From Ruminococcaceae bacterium UBA1425 (lineage in GTDB: Bacteria > Bacillota > Clostridia > Oscillospirales > Acutalibacteraceae): 52,332 nt of DNA. The stretch lies in assembly GCA_002329365.1 (NCBI GenBank), contig DCUB01000005.1, forward strand, positions 1 to 52,332, written 5' to 3'. The notes beneath the pieces were generated by a model, which worked only from the letters and a program-made list of their open reading frames with translations, searched no databases and was not told the DNA's origin. Made by a program: the position numbers and the translations under genes. Each line of letters begins with the position of its first letter. The stretch's first letter is position 1. Shown in pieces: positions 17,333 through 25,319 of this stretch.

Positions 17333-18142
17333 TCAGAACCTTTCGGAGATTTTTACAGCTATAAGCGTGAGAAGATATAAAACCGGCCAGTGAAGAACGT
17401 AAACCAGAAGTGAAATTCTTCCGAGCCTGCCGAAAAACGGAACGTGCCTGTTATAGAACACATATGGTATGTTTCCGGCTTTGAAATAATAGCCGGCAAA
17501 GCAACCCGCGAGGAACATGAATAAGTACGGAAGCAGCGGGAAATAGTCGGCAGAATAAAAATCGGCAGTATGAAAACCGAACGGAAACAGGTAATAATGC
17601 GAATAAAGGCTTTCGGGCAGAGATACAGATTTAAACGGGAGGTAAATATAACCGTCCCGGACCCCGTATAAGACGGCAAAAAGCAAAAGACAAACAAAGG
17701 CGCCGCCTATGGGGTTCAGCGTTTCGATAACAGGTTGGGCAGCCGCGAATATAAGAATCGAAAGAGCGAGCAAATGAAGTATCCCGAACAGAATATCCGC
17801 GTCCTCAATGCCGACAAGCGGACATATAAGAACGGTAAAGCCGCTAATAGCCGCTGCAACTGCCGCAAGCCTCAGACCGCGGAAAATGTTGTTTCTTGAC
17901 AGCCTTGACGATATTCCGCAGATAAAAATAAAAAGTGAAGCGAAAAACGGCTGGACAGGCGTGAAAAAATCAAAAAGGTCTTTAAAAAAATCAATCTTAA
18001 AATTATAGCCGACAATGAAAAAGCCGTGATAAAACACCATGCAGAAAACAGCGGCGCCGCGCAACTCGTCAAGAAGCTCAATGCGCCGCTTTACATTCGG
18101 GACAGCTGCCGAATTTTTGTTTTCGTTTATGCCTTCTGCCAA
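17333..18142 (-). CDS. DUF1624/heparan-alpha-glucosaminide acetyltransferase-like membrane protein
   Basis: The 269-residue integral membrane protein has about seven or eight hydrophobic helices and the typical N-terminal sequence RIELLDELRGAAVFCMVFYHGFF, where the conserved Arg and His mark the acyltransferase-3-related DUF1624 family. Members are thought to transfer acyl groups across the membrane onto envelope sugars; no substrate can be assigned. Its start overlaps the 3' end of trpS by 16 bases, and the Mrp-type gene begins four bases after its stop, so the three genes are one operon. Confidence 0.85.
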   Translation of the reverse strand: MAEGINENKNSAAVPNVKRRIELLDELRGAAVFCMVFYHGFFIVGYNFKIDFFKDLFDFFTPVQPFFASLFIFICGISSRLSRNNIFRGLRLAAVAAAISGFTVLICPLVGIEDADILFGILHLLALSILIFAAAQPVIETLNPIGGAFVCLLLFAVLYGVRDGYIYLPFKSVSLPESLYSHYYLFPFGFHTADFYSADYFPLLPYLFMFLAGCFAGYYFKAGNIPYVFYNRHVPFFGRLGRISLLVYVLHWPVLYLLTLIAVKISERF

Positions 18143-19140
18143 AGTCCGACCTTCCTCTTAACCTTGTCAAGCGTGCGCGTCGAAAGCCGCAGGGCCGAAG
18201 CCGCGCCCTTTGAGGCGCACTCGGCGAGATAAGCCTTGTCGGCTATTATTCTGCCGTAATTTTCGCGTATGGGGCGAAGCTCCTCTATGACTGCCCCGGC
18301 GACAGCCGCTTTAAAATCGCCGTAGCCCTTTCCGTCGAACTCACGCTCTATGGCGTCATAATCAAGCCCCGTGCAGCAGGAGTAAACAGTCATAAGATTG
18401 TTCACGCCGTCCTTGCCCTCGGCGTAGCATACGCGCGAGTCGGAATCGGTGACGGCACTTTTGAATTTTTTTACGATAGCGTCGGGCTCGTCAAGCACCG
18501 ACACGGAGGCCTTGGGGTTAATGTCCGACTTCGACATCTTTGCCGTGGGGTCCTGGAGCGACATAATCTTAGCGCCCTTCTTGCCTATAAACGGCTCGGG
18601 CGGTGTGAATACGTTGCCGTAAATGCCGTTGAAGCGCTCCGCTATGTCACGCGTCAGCTCAAGATGCTGCTTCTGGTCCGCGCCGACGGGCACGAAATCG
18701 GTCTGATAAATTAAAATATCGGCGGCCATTAGTGTAGGATATGAAAAAAGACCTATATTTATGTTGTCGGAATGCTTTTGCGACTTCTCCTTGAACTGCG
18801 TCATCCTCGCCGCCTCTCCGAACTGGGTGTAGCAGTTGAGTATCCACGAAAGCTCTGCGTGTGTGTGGACGTGGCTCTGAATGAATACTATGGATTTGTC
18901 GGGGTCAAGCCCCAGAGCCAGAAGAAGCGCGAACATCTCAAGCGTCTGACGGCGCAGATCCGCGGGCTCGGGGCGTACCGTCAGTGCGTGCAGGTCAGCT
19001 ACGCCGAAGATGCAGTCGTAATCCTCCGCCATGTCGCGCCAGTTTTTAAGCGCGCCGAGATAATTGCCGAGCGTCGGCACTGCGGTAGGCTGTATAAGGC
19101 TTAAAACTCTTTTTTTTCGTTCGCTTAAGTTCTGTTCCAT
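18127..19140 (-). CDS. trpS: Tryptophanyl-tRNA synthetase
   Basis: Class I aminoacyl-tRNA synthetase, 337 residues, charging tRNA-Trp. The HIGH-equivalent is PTLGNYLGALKNW (residues 18-30) and the KMSKS loop is intact in DPTAKMSKSD. Family motifs DLHALT, QTDFVPVGADQKQHLELTRDIAERFN and PEPFIGKKGAKIMSL are present. ATG at 19140 follows a GAAGGGA ribosome binding site. The promoter lies only about 65 bp upstream and the leader holds just a six-base-pair hairpin, so no T-box control is visible. It is the first gene of a three-gene operon. Confidence 0.97.
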   Translation of the reverse strand: MEQNLSERKKRVLSLIQPTAVPTLGNYLGALKNWRDMAEDYDCIFGVADLHALTVRPEPADLRRQTLEMFALLLALGLDPDKSIVFIQSHVHTHAELSWILNCYTQFGEAARMTQFKEKSQKHSDNINIGLFSYPTLMAADILIYQTDFVPVGADQKQHLELTRDIAERFNGIYGNVFTPPEPFIGKKGAKIMSLQDPTAKMSKSDINPKASVSVLDEPDAIVKKFKSAVTDSDSRVCYAEGKDGVNNLMTVYSCCTGLDYDAIEREFDGKGYGDFKAAVAGAVIEELRPIRENYGRIIADKAYLAECASKGAASALRLSTRTLDKVKRKVGLWQKA

Positions 19141-19205
19141 GTGAGGTAATTCCCTTCCGATTAAGGCAAGAATGCTTGCCGGAATAAAAAATTTTGCAGG
19201 AAAAT

Positions 19206-19234
19206 ATTATACCATGCGTATAAAAAAATGTAAA
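19206..19234 (-). promoter_or_regulatory. Sigma-A promoter of trpS
   Basis: On the minus strand, TTTACA (19234-19229), 17-bp spacer, TATAAT (19211-19206). The transcript leader contains a short hairpin GGCAAG-CATT-CTTGCC before the ribosome binding site. Confidence 0.78.
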
Positions 19235-19270
19235 GGTTAAAGGCGGTATGTTTGTTTTTGACATGTCAAT

Positions 19271-20353
19271 CTAACCGTTATTATGCTTGATTCTCATAAA
19301 CTCCATATATTTCTGCCAGTCGGCGCGGCTCAGATAATGCGAGCCGCCGCGCATCTGATAGCCGACGCTGCCGCCGAAAAACGCGTCGCCGATTTCGGGC
19401 AGCCTGTCTGGGCATACAAGCCCCCTGCTGCCGAAAATTTCATAAAAGGGCGAAACGGCCGCGCAGCATAGAAATTCGGAGCAGGGGTCTGCCCACAAAT
19501 CCTCGGCGGCGCTTGATACGACTATACGGCGCGGAGCGGAGAGCGCGAGCAGAAAATGCTGGTCAAAGGGCATTGCTTCCTCGTTGTTCCTGTATTTTTC
19601 ATAGGCGGGGCAAAACCAGTAGCTGAAATTGCGGCAGATGGCGTCGACGCTTTCGCCTGCTTTTTGGCGTGTTATTGCTGCGCCGGCGCAGCCCGAATCG
19701 TTTGAAAAAACAAAGCTGAAGCGTTCGTCGAACGCTCCGGCGACAAGCGCCGTTTTGCCGAGACGCGAATGCCCCATAACGGCGACATTGCTCCTGTCGT
19801 AGCCGCCGACAGTCTCAACAAAGTCAAGCGTTTCGGAAGCCGCCCATGCCCACAGGCAGATTTTGCCCGGACAGTCGTCTTTTATTCTGTCGACGCCGAG
19901 AGCTCCTGAAAGCCCGTTGCCGAAATCGCCGTCATCGGAGGTTATGTCCTTGTAACAGAAGGAAGCTACCGCAAAGCCGTTGTCGACAATCTCCTCGGCG
20001 GGATAATATCTGTCGGGCAAATCGTCTCTGAAGTTCATAAAGACAAAAAGCGGAGGCGCATCAATGTGCTTCGGGAACAATGTTCTGACGGGGAACGAAA
20101 ACCCGCCGAGCGCAGGGAAGCTTAGCGTATAAAGCGACTGCACGGCCTTGTTCGCGAAGGCACGCTCGTCGCGGGAAACAAGCTCATATGTAAAGGCCGC
20201 TTTTTTCGGAAATCTTCCGTAAATCTCCGTCTGCAAAAGCTCTTTGATTTCCGCCTGACGCTTTACCGCCTTTTCGGCAGTGTCGACGGGGGAGCCGTCG
20301 CTAAAGAGAAGAAGCTCCGGCAGACGGAGCTTTTTTATTTTTTCACTAATCAT
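19271..20353 (-). CDS. CE15-like alpha/beta hydrolase (glucuronoyl esterase family)
   Basis: The 360-residue hydrolase carries the hallmark GHSRLGKTAL (194-203) with nucleophile Ser196 followed by Arg, as in carbohydrate esterase family 15, and a C-terminal catalytic His in GGSHYLSRADW (His339). CE15 enzymes cleave the ester between lignin and glucuronic acid side chains of xylan; related bacterial members act on other glucuronate esters. There is no signal peptide (N terminus MISEKIKKLRLPELL), so it would act inside the cell on imported sugar derivatives. It is the last gene of a four-gene operon headed by a sugar-type transporter, which fits oligosaccharide or glycoside use. Confidence 0.78.
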   Translation of the reverse strand: MISEKIKKLRLPELLLFSDGSPVDTAEKAVKRQAEIKELLQTEIYGRFPKKAAFTYELVSRDERAFANKAVQSLYTLSFPALGGFSFPVRTLFPKHIDAPPLFVFMNFRDDLPDRYYPAEEIVDNGFAVASFCYKDITSDDGDFGNGLSGALGVDRIKDDCPGKICLWAWAASETLDFVETVGGYDRSNVAVMGHSRLGKTALVAGAFDERFSFVFSNDSGCAGAAITRQKAGESVDAICRNFSYWFCPAYEKYRNNEEAMPFDQHFLLALSAPRRIVVSSAAEDLWADPCSEFLCCAAVSPFYEIFGSRGLVCPDRLPEIGDAFFGGSVGYQMRGGSHYLSRADWQKYMEFMRIKHNNG

Positions 20354-20387
20354 TTATATGCTCACCCTTTCGCCGCAAGGCTAATAG

Positions 20388-21089
20388 CTATTCGTTGTAG
20401 GCTATCTGACCTTCGGCTGAATAAAGATGCGAAGTGTCGTTTATGAACGCGACGCGACAGTGGCCTTCGGGGTAATATTTGATTTTTGTCAGCCCTGTGT
20501 TATGTTGGCAAAAGCCGAAATGAAGCGGAGCGTCAAAGCACAGTGCCGCAGTTATCAGGTAGGTGTTGAATCCCCCGTGAGCCACGGCAAGAATTTTTTC
20601 GCCCTGCGTAAAGCGGGAACGGAAGTATTCTATTACTTTTTTCGCTCGGAGCAGATGATATTCGGCGTCGTGCTCGCCTACGGGTATCCCCGTTACATCG
20701 TTTTCGGTCGAGCCTTTATAAACAATCGCGCGGGGAAATCTTTTACGGATTGTTTCTATGCCGTCGGGCATGAATTCGGGGTTTATCCCCGTTTCGGCAA
20801 GCCCGGGAATAATTTCTATGGGAAGGGGAGGCGACTGCCTTTTCGCGGCTTCATCAGCCGTTTGGAGAGCGCGTGTGAGCGGGCTTGAAAAAACGGTGCT
20901 CAGCACTCCCGCCTGCAGCCTTTCGCCGAGCAGACGCGCCTGAAGCAGCCCGTTTTCCGTAAGCGGCGGGTCCTCGTTTTCCTTTACGGTGAAGTTTTTG
21001 CGGCTAATACCGGCTCTGAAAGCGACATTCCTTGCCGTTTCGCCGTGCCTTGTGATAAAAAGCTCAAGTACGTTACCGTCGTTAGACAT
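20388..21089 (-). CDS. Histidine phosphatase family protein
   Basis: The 233-residue protein belongs to the phosphoglycerate-mutase-like superfamily: the RHGE motif (residues 14-17, catalytic His15 in FITRHGETARN), Arg in FSSPLTRALQTA and the second His in VAHGGFNTYL are all present. Such enzymes dephosphorylate small phosphoesters, often sugar phosphates. Between a substrate-binding-like lipoprotein and a CE15-like esterase it may process a sugar phosphate, though this is inference from position. ATG at 21089 lies 12 bp after the previous gene. Confidence 0.87.
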   Translation of the reverse strand: MSNDGNVLELFITRHGETARNVAFRAGISRKNFTVKENEDPPLTENGLLQARLLGERLQAGVLSTVFSSPLTRALQTADEAAKRQSPPLPIEIIPGLAETGINPEFMPDGIETIRKRFPRAIVYKGSTENDVTGIPVGEHDAEYHLLRAKKVIEYFRSRFTQGEKILAVAHGGFNTYLITAALCFDAPLHFGFCQHNTGLTKIKYYPEGHCRVAFINDTSHLYSAEGQIAYNE

Positions 21090-21101
21090 AATATCGAGCC
21101 C

Positions 21102-22241
21102 CTAATAAGTGTAAAAATCGCTTCCGAGCAGGAAGGTTTTTTCGTCGTCCTGCCTGTACTTTTTAAGTGTAAACGGCGTTTCGTCCACGATTTTTTCTAT
21201 TATTTTATTCAGAGCGTCGAAATTGTCCGTCCATTGGTTCCCGGAGTATAGGTACTGGTAGGCGTAGTCGAAGCCGGCCCGCAGGGTTACCATAGGAGCG
21301 GAAAAGCCCCACGATGCCATCCTGTCCTTGCTTTCTGTTTTTGAAAGCTTATTGGTAACAGCCGCAAGAACGTACCTGCCGTCGGTTTCGTGACCCTTGA
21401 CGTCAACTCCGAAAGCCCCGGCAAAGCTGAGGGGCGACAAAGTCGCGGTGCCGGCGACAATATACTTTTTTTCGGCGGAGAGCCTTATAAGCTCCTGCTC
21501 GATAAAGGGGTCGGTTGAATAAACGGCTATATCGTCTCCGAACTCCTTTGTTTTTCTGTAATAGTCCTCACTCATAAAGGTTTTTGCGATTTCCCCGGAA
21601 CTGCCCTTAAGGTAAGGGTCAACTGAGAAGGTTTCTTCATACTCTATCTTCAGCTCGCCGCAGACCTCTCCGGCAGTTTTGCGCATCTCCTTAACAAAGC
21701 TGTAATCTGCGTGGCGCTGGAAGGTGTAAAAAACAAAGGTTTTGGCGCCCATTTCGGCGGCGTTTCTGACCATTGAATCGGCAATGCTTCTGTAATCGAG
21801 CCGCAGAATAAGGTTTGTGTTCTGCACCAGGTCGTTTATTTCCTCAACGGGGTTGCAGACTATGATGCACATGTCGCTACGAAGCTCGCGCACCCTCTGC
21901 GCCGCGTGAGCCGTGCTTTCGACGCCGTTTCCGAAGACGATTGCCTTTACGGTTTCATCGTTCGCAAGCTCTGTCGCTATCGTCGTTATGCTGAGACTGT
22001 CGTTTACATAATCTTCCGAATACGAGCGGACAAGCAGGTTTTCGCCGTACTGTTGCTTTAGCGCCTGCGCCATGGCATTAGCGTCGCCGTCCTGCGTTTC
22101 GCTGCCTATAATAAGCGCTATTTTCTTTTCGGGCGCGACAGCATTTTCGGTAGCTTTTTCGTCATCCGTTTTGCCGGTGCAGCCGAAGCAGAGCAGCAGC
22201 AAAACAGCCGCCGTTATTATAGCAGTAATTCTTCTTCGCAT
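21102..22241 (-). CDS. DUF3798-like periplasmic-binding-fold lipoprotein
   Basis: The 379-residue lipoprotein has lipobox FGC with Cys21 at the end of a Leu-rich signal peptide. The mature part looks like a type 1 periplasmic-binding fold (KKIALIIGSETQDGDANAMAQALKQQYG..., AIVFGNGVESTAHAAQRVRE, MCIIVCNP, IADSMVRNAAEMGAKTFVFYTF), closest to the DUF3798 family as I remember it. It may capture a ligand for the transporter encoded just upstream (15 bp gap), although GPH transporters do not usually need a binding protein. It could instead be a sensor. The family assignment is moderately sure and the ligand is unknown. Confidence 0.68.
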   Translation of the reverse strand: MRRRITAIITAAVLLLLCFGCTGKTDDEKATENAVAPEKKIALIIGSETQDGDANAMAQALKQQYGENLLVRSYSEDYVNDSLSITTIATELANDETVKAIVFGNGVESTAHAAQRVRELRSDMCIIVCNPVEEINDLVQNTNLILRLDYRSIADSMVRNAAEMGAKTFVFYTFQRHADYSFVKEMRKTAGEVCGELKIEYEETFSVDPYLKGSSGEIAKTFMSEDYYRKTKEFGDDIAVYSTDPFIEQELIRLSAEKKYIVAGTATLSPLSFAGAFGVDVKGHETDGRYVLAAVTNKLSKTESKDRMASWGFSAPMVTLRAGFDYAYQYLYSGNQWTDNFDALNKIIEKIVDETPFTLKKYRQDDEKTFLLGSDFYTY

Positions 22242-22256
22242 GATAATGACTTCCCC

Positions 22257-23816
22257 TTACAGAGTATTGTTGCTTTCTGATATGTTCTGCTGGAACTCGC
22301 ATAGCTTTTTCATGGAGTCCTCGTCGCCGCCGGAGGCGTGGCGCGACGCCTGCTCCCTGCGCTGCAACAGCTCCGCGTACATTTTTTCTCTCTTTTCGCC
22401 TGTGAGGTCGTAAAGGCATTTCGGTATAAGGCTTATAAGCGTGGTGGCAAGCGGCAACCCCGTAGCCATGGCGAAAAGATAGTATTTTGTTTTGTCGGAC
22501 TGACCGAGGTGTCCGGCCTTCTGGTCGTACCCTATTTTGCTCATGATTATTGTCTTAAAAGTCTGACCGAAGGTGCTTACAAATTTGCTTGCAAGCCCTT
22601 TCGCAACGCTTGTCATTGCCTCGGTACGGTAGCCGTTTTTCCATTCGCAGTAGTCCATAGCCTCGTTGTACATTTCCTCGGGGATAACGCGGCGGACACC
22701 GTAAAGAACAAGGAATAAAGTTTCCTGAATGGCGAGGGCTATGACCATGGGCACCGTTCTTTTGTACAGACCGTTCTTTCTGCCGCCGATTGAGCCGAAC
22801 AGGAAAACTCCGAACATGAGCAGATCGCCCCATGTGCTTCCTGCAATCCACAAAAACCTTGTTGAAAACTTTCTTCTCATCCACGGCACAAGCGCGTAGC
22901 TTGGCGTTGAAACGAAGGCTCCGGGCAGACCGACAACCATATAAAGCGAGGCGTTGCCGAGAACGTCCATATAATAGTTGCGAAGCCCCGTTGAAAGTGA
23001 GAACGAGCCTAAAAACTGCGAAAGCGTTATGAGGAGTATCGGCTTGTTGTTGAGTATTGACTTTATGGAGCCTTTTATGCTCGGCTTTTCCACGGACTGG
23101 ATTATTCTTTCGCGCGCGACTACTGCAAAGTAGAGGGAAAACAGACCGGACACAGTAGCCGCCCCGCAGCCCATCGTGACATAAAGAGACTTCATCGAAA
23201 CGGAAATGACCTTGTTGTTTATAAGGTCGATGAAAACCGACATGAACAGCTCGGGGAGGTTGTCGCCGAGCGACAGAACCTGAGCCATTGTTATTAGCTT
23301 GACGCGCTCTACGGGGTGCGGCGATATTGTGGAGAGCATACCCGTTCGCGCTATCCCTCGAAACGTATCGGCCGTTTCCCTTAAAATCGAAAGCGCGAAA
23401 AAGGCGACAAACTTCGCTATGTCCATCTCGTCTTGAGTAGGGAAAAAGACGGGCATAAGCCAGAATATGCAGGTGCCGATAGTTACGGGTATCGCGAGAA
23501 CGACGAGATATGGCTTGAACTTGCCCCAGCGCGTCCTTGTTTTGTCGACGCAGGCTCCTATTATTACGTCGTTTATGGCGTCCCATATTCCGCCGAAGAA
23601 GTTGATAATAGGAATAAGCTTCAGGCTTATATGAAGCACGTCAAGGTTAAAACGCTCGCCGTAAGAGTTAATATTGAAGGTTTGCGCGACATCAAAAAGA
23701 ATGTACGCGAACACCTCCTTTTGAGGAACATATCTCCTGTCCTCATAGACGAAATTTTTGTAATCCTTTTCAACTTCCGCCTGTTTAACCGTTTCCACGG
23801 CAGAGTTTTCCGACAT
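22257..23816 (-). CDS. GPH/MFS-type sugar:cation symporter-like transporter
   Basis: The 519-residue protein has about 12 membrane helices. The signature GGIWDAINDVIIGACVDKTR then TRWGKFKPYL (about residues 75-103) is that of glycoside-pentoside-hexuronide (GPH) symporters. An N-terminal cytosolic extension of roughly 30 charged residues precedes the first helix. An upstream ATG at 23876 is open, but GGAGGT lies six bases before the ATG at 23816 and the promoter -10 overlaps the longer version, so the shorter start is right. First gene of the operon with the DUF3798-like lipoprotein, phosphatase and CE15-like esterase. The substrate is probably a glycoside or glucuronide. Confidence 0.85.
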   Translation of the reverse strand: MSENSAVETVKQAEVEKDYKNFVYEDRRYVPQKEVFAYILFDVAQTFNINSYGERFNLDVLHISLKLIPIINFFGGIWDAINDVIIGACVDKTRTRWGKFKPYLVVLAIPVTIGTCIFWLMPVFFPTQDEMDIAKFVAFFALSILRETADTFRGIARTGMLSTISPHPVERVKLITMAQVLSLGDNLPELFMSVFIDLINNKVISVSMKSLYVTMGCGAATVSGLFSLYFAVVARERIIQSVEKPSIKGSIKSILNNKPILLITLSQFLGSFSLSTGLRNYYMDVLGNASLYMVVGLPGAFVSTPSYALVPWMRRKFSTRFLWIAGSTWGDLLMFGVFLFGSIGGRKNGLYKRTVPMVIALAIQETLFLVLYGVRRVIPEEMYNEAMDYCEWKNGYRTEAMTSVAKGLASKFVSTFGQTFKTIIMSKIGYDQKAGHLGQSDKTKYYLFAMATGLPLATTLISLIPKCLYDLTGEKREKMYAELLQRREQASRHASGGDEDSMKKLCEFQQNISESNNTL

Positions 23817-23847
23817 TTGAACACCTCCGCTTTCTGTATCGCGTAGA

Positions 23848-23876
23848 ATTATAACATACATGTTCCGAATATACAA
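23848..23876 (-). promoter_or_regulatory. Promoter of the GPH-transporter operon with spacer inverted repeat
   Basis: On the minus strand, TTGTAT (23876-23871), 17-bp spacer, TATAAT (23853-23848). The spacer carries AACAT-GT-ATGTT (23864-23853), an inverted repeat placed where a repressor would block RNA polymerase. No regulator gene is adjacent. Confidence 0.68.
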
Positions 23877-23920
23877 CTATATTTAACGATAAAAGCAATT
23901 ATTGTATGGTTTGTCTATAT

Positions 23921-23963
23921 AAAAAAACAGCGCCCTGCCGAAAACAGAAGCAAGCTGCGCTGT
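23921..23963 (-). terminator. Rho-independent terminator after the glycerol-1-phosphate dehydrogenase gene
   Basis: On the minus strand ACAGCGC (23963-23957) pairs with GCGCTGT (23934-23928) around a partly paired loop, then TTTTTTT (23927-23921). It closes the long minus-strand cluster that begins near 35 kb. Confidence 0.82.
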
Positions 23964-24001
23964 CTTTTGATTTTTATCAATATGTGCCTTCAAAAAAGGG
24001 T

Positions 24002-25300
24002 TTATTCACCCGTCAAGCCCGCGGCTTTTCTGTAATCGGCTTTTACGCCGAGCATAGGAATAAGCCTCGCAAGCGTCATGCGGTGGCGCATGTAGGGGTG
24101 ATATTCAAGCCCTGAAACACCCAGCTCGCCGGATACCGCGATTTCGGGCAGCGTTGTGGCGGCTCCCGCGATTCGCATAAGGGACAAAAGCTCCTCCTCG
24201 GAGGGCAGATCCTCCTGCATAATACGGCAGATTTCATCCCAGCTTTTGCGGATAACCGCGACTGAGGTTTCTGTTGTAACGGCGGGGGAGTTATAGCCCT
24301 TTACCTCGTCGATAAAATTTTTACCGTAAACGCTGTAAATTTTATCGAGGTCAAGCTTTTCTTCAGTGAAAAGCGAGGGGTCGGCATCCCTGCAGACCTG
24401 CTTGTAAAGCCTGTTTATCATGACGGTTGCAACGCCCACCTTTTTTCCGTGGAAGTCTGATATTATGCCCTGTTCAAGCTTTTTTATTTCCCAGAAATGC
24501 GAAACGACATGCTCGGCTCCGGAGGCGGGACGCGAGCTTTGTCCGAACTTCATGGCGATGCCCGTCAGCACAAGAGCCTCCATAATGGCGCCCGCCGTTT
24601 CCTCGTCGTTTTGTGTGACCTTACCGGCGAGGGAGATAACCCTGTTCAGCGCTGTTCTTGTGACGTTTGCTACGTTTTCGCAGTAGTATTCGCCCGTAAT
24701 GAGATGCGACAGCTTCCAGTCGGCAATTGCTATGCATTTTGCAATCATATCGCCGAAGCCCGCCGATTTTAGCTCCGCGGGAGCGGCGGCGAGAATTTCA
24801 GTGTCGCCCATTATGACCGAGGGCTGGCGCGCCTGATATGAAACCTTGAAATTGTTGTCGGTTATGGGCGCCGTATCGGAGGCGAAGCCGTCCATTGACG
24901 GAGCGGTGGCAAAAATGGCAAACGCCTTGTCGGCGCGGAAGGCGGCGAGGCGGCAGATGTCGTTTAAGGAGCCGCTGCCGACGGAAAGAACGCCGTCGAA
25001 GCCGCCGAGCAGAGCTATAATATTGTTGACCTCCGTCATGTGCGCGGTACGAAGGTCGTCGTAAAGCTTAAGCGAAAAGCCGAACCCGTCGCGGGCGAGA
25101 ATTTCAGGCAGATTGCCCGACGCCTTAATCGTGTTTTTGTCGGCAACGACGAGTATTTTGGAAGGAAAGCCGTTTGCCACTAAAATCTCTCCGGCGCGCT
25201 CGCGGATGCCGGAGCCGATTTCCACAGCCCTGATATTTACAGTGTGCTCCCTGCCGCAGGGACAGTTTTTAAGTCTGTCGACAAGCCCGGTGATATCCAT
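24002..25300 (-). CDS. egsA: sn-glycerol-1-phosphate dehydrogenase
   Basis: The 432-residue member of the iron/zinc alcohol dehydrogenase-like superfamily reduces dihydroxyacetone phosphate to glycerol-1-phosphate (EgsA/AraM type). Key features are the nucleotide-binding SVGSGSLNDICR, FATAPSMDGFASDTAPIT, and metal ligands in SAGFGDMIAK (Asp), GAEHVVSHFWE (His) and DFHGKKVGVAT (His). In Gram-positives G1P serves archaeal-type glycerophospho-prenyl lipids, but araM genes also sit in sugar operons. Here it ends a cluster with sugar dehydrogenase-like genes and a glycosidase-like protein, 19 bp downstream of the latter. The N terminus has an unusual CPCGREHTV segment. Confidence 0.9.
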   Translation of the reverse strand: MDITGLVDRLKNCPCGREHTVNIRAVEIGSGIRERAGEILVANGFPSKILVVADKNTIKASGNLPEILARDGFGFSLKLYDDLRTAHMTEVNNIIALLGGFDGVLSVGSGSLNDICRLAAFRADKAFAIFATAPSMDGFASDTAPITDNNFKVSYQARQPSVIMGDTEILAAAPAELKSAGFGDMIAKCIAIADWKLSHLITGEYYCENVANVTRTALNRVISLAGKVTQNDEETAGAIMEALVLTGIAMKFGQSSRPASGAEHVVSHFWEIKKLEQGIISDFHGKKVGVATVMINRLYKQVCRDADPSLFTEEKLDLDKIYSVYGKNFIDEVKGYNSPAVTTETSVAVIRKSWDEICRIMQEDLPSEEELLSLMRIAGAATTLPEIAVSGELGVSGLEYHPYMRHRMTLARLIPMLGVKADYRKAAGLTGE

Positions 25301-25319
25301 TTAACAAGCCTTCTTTGTG

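Noticed and set aside
19141..19234. T-box leader before trpS
   Set aside because: Only about 65 nt lie between promoter and start; no AGGGUGGNACCGCG-like box or terminator hairpin. The same holds for alaS, with about 55 nt.
22555..23586. 343-codon open frame antisense to the transporter gene
   Set aside because: Arg/His-rich composition without homology; the opposite strand encodes a clear GPH transporter.
23817..23876. 20-residue N-terminal extension of the GPH transporter
   Set aside because: It would overlap the promoter -10 and -35; GGAGGT is correctly placed for ATG 23816.
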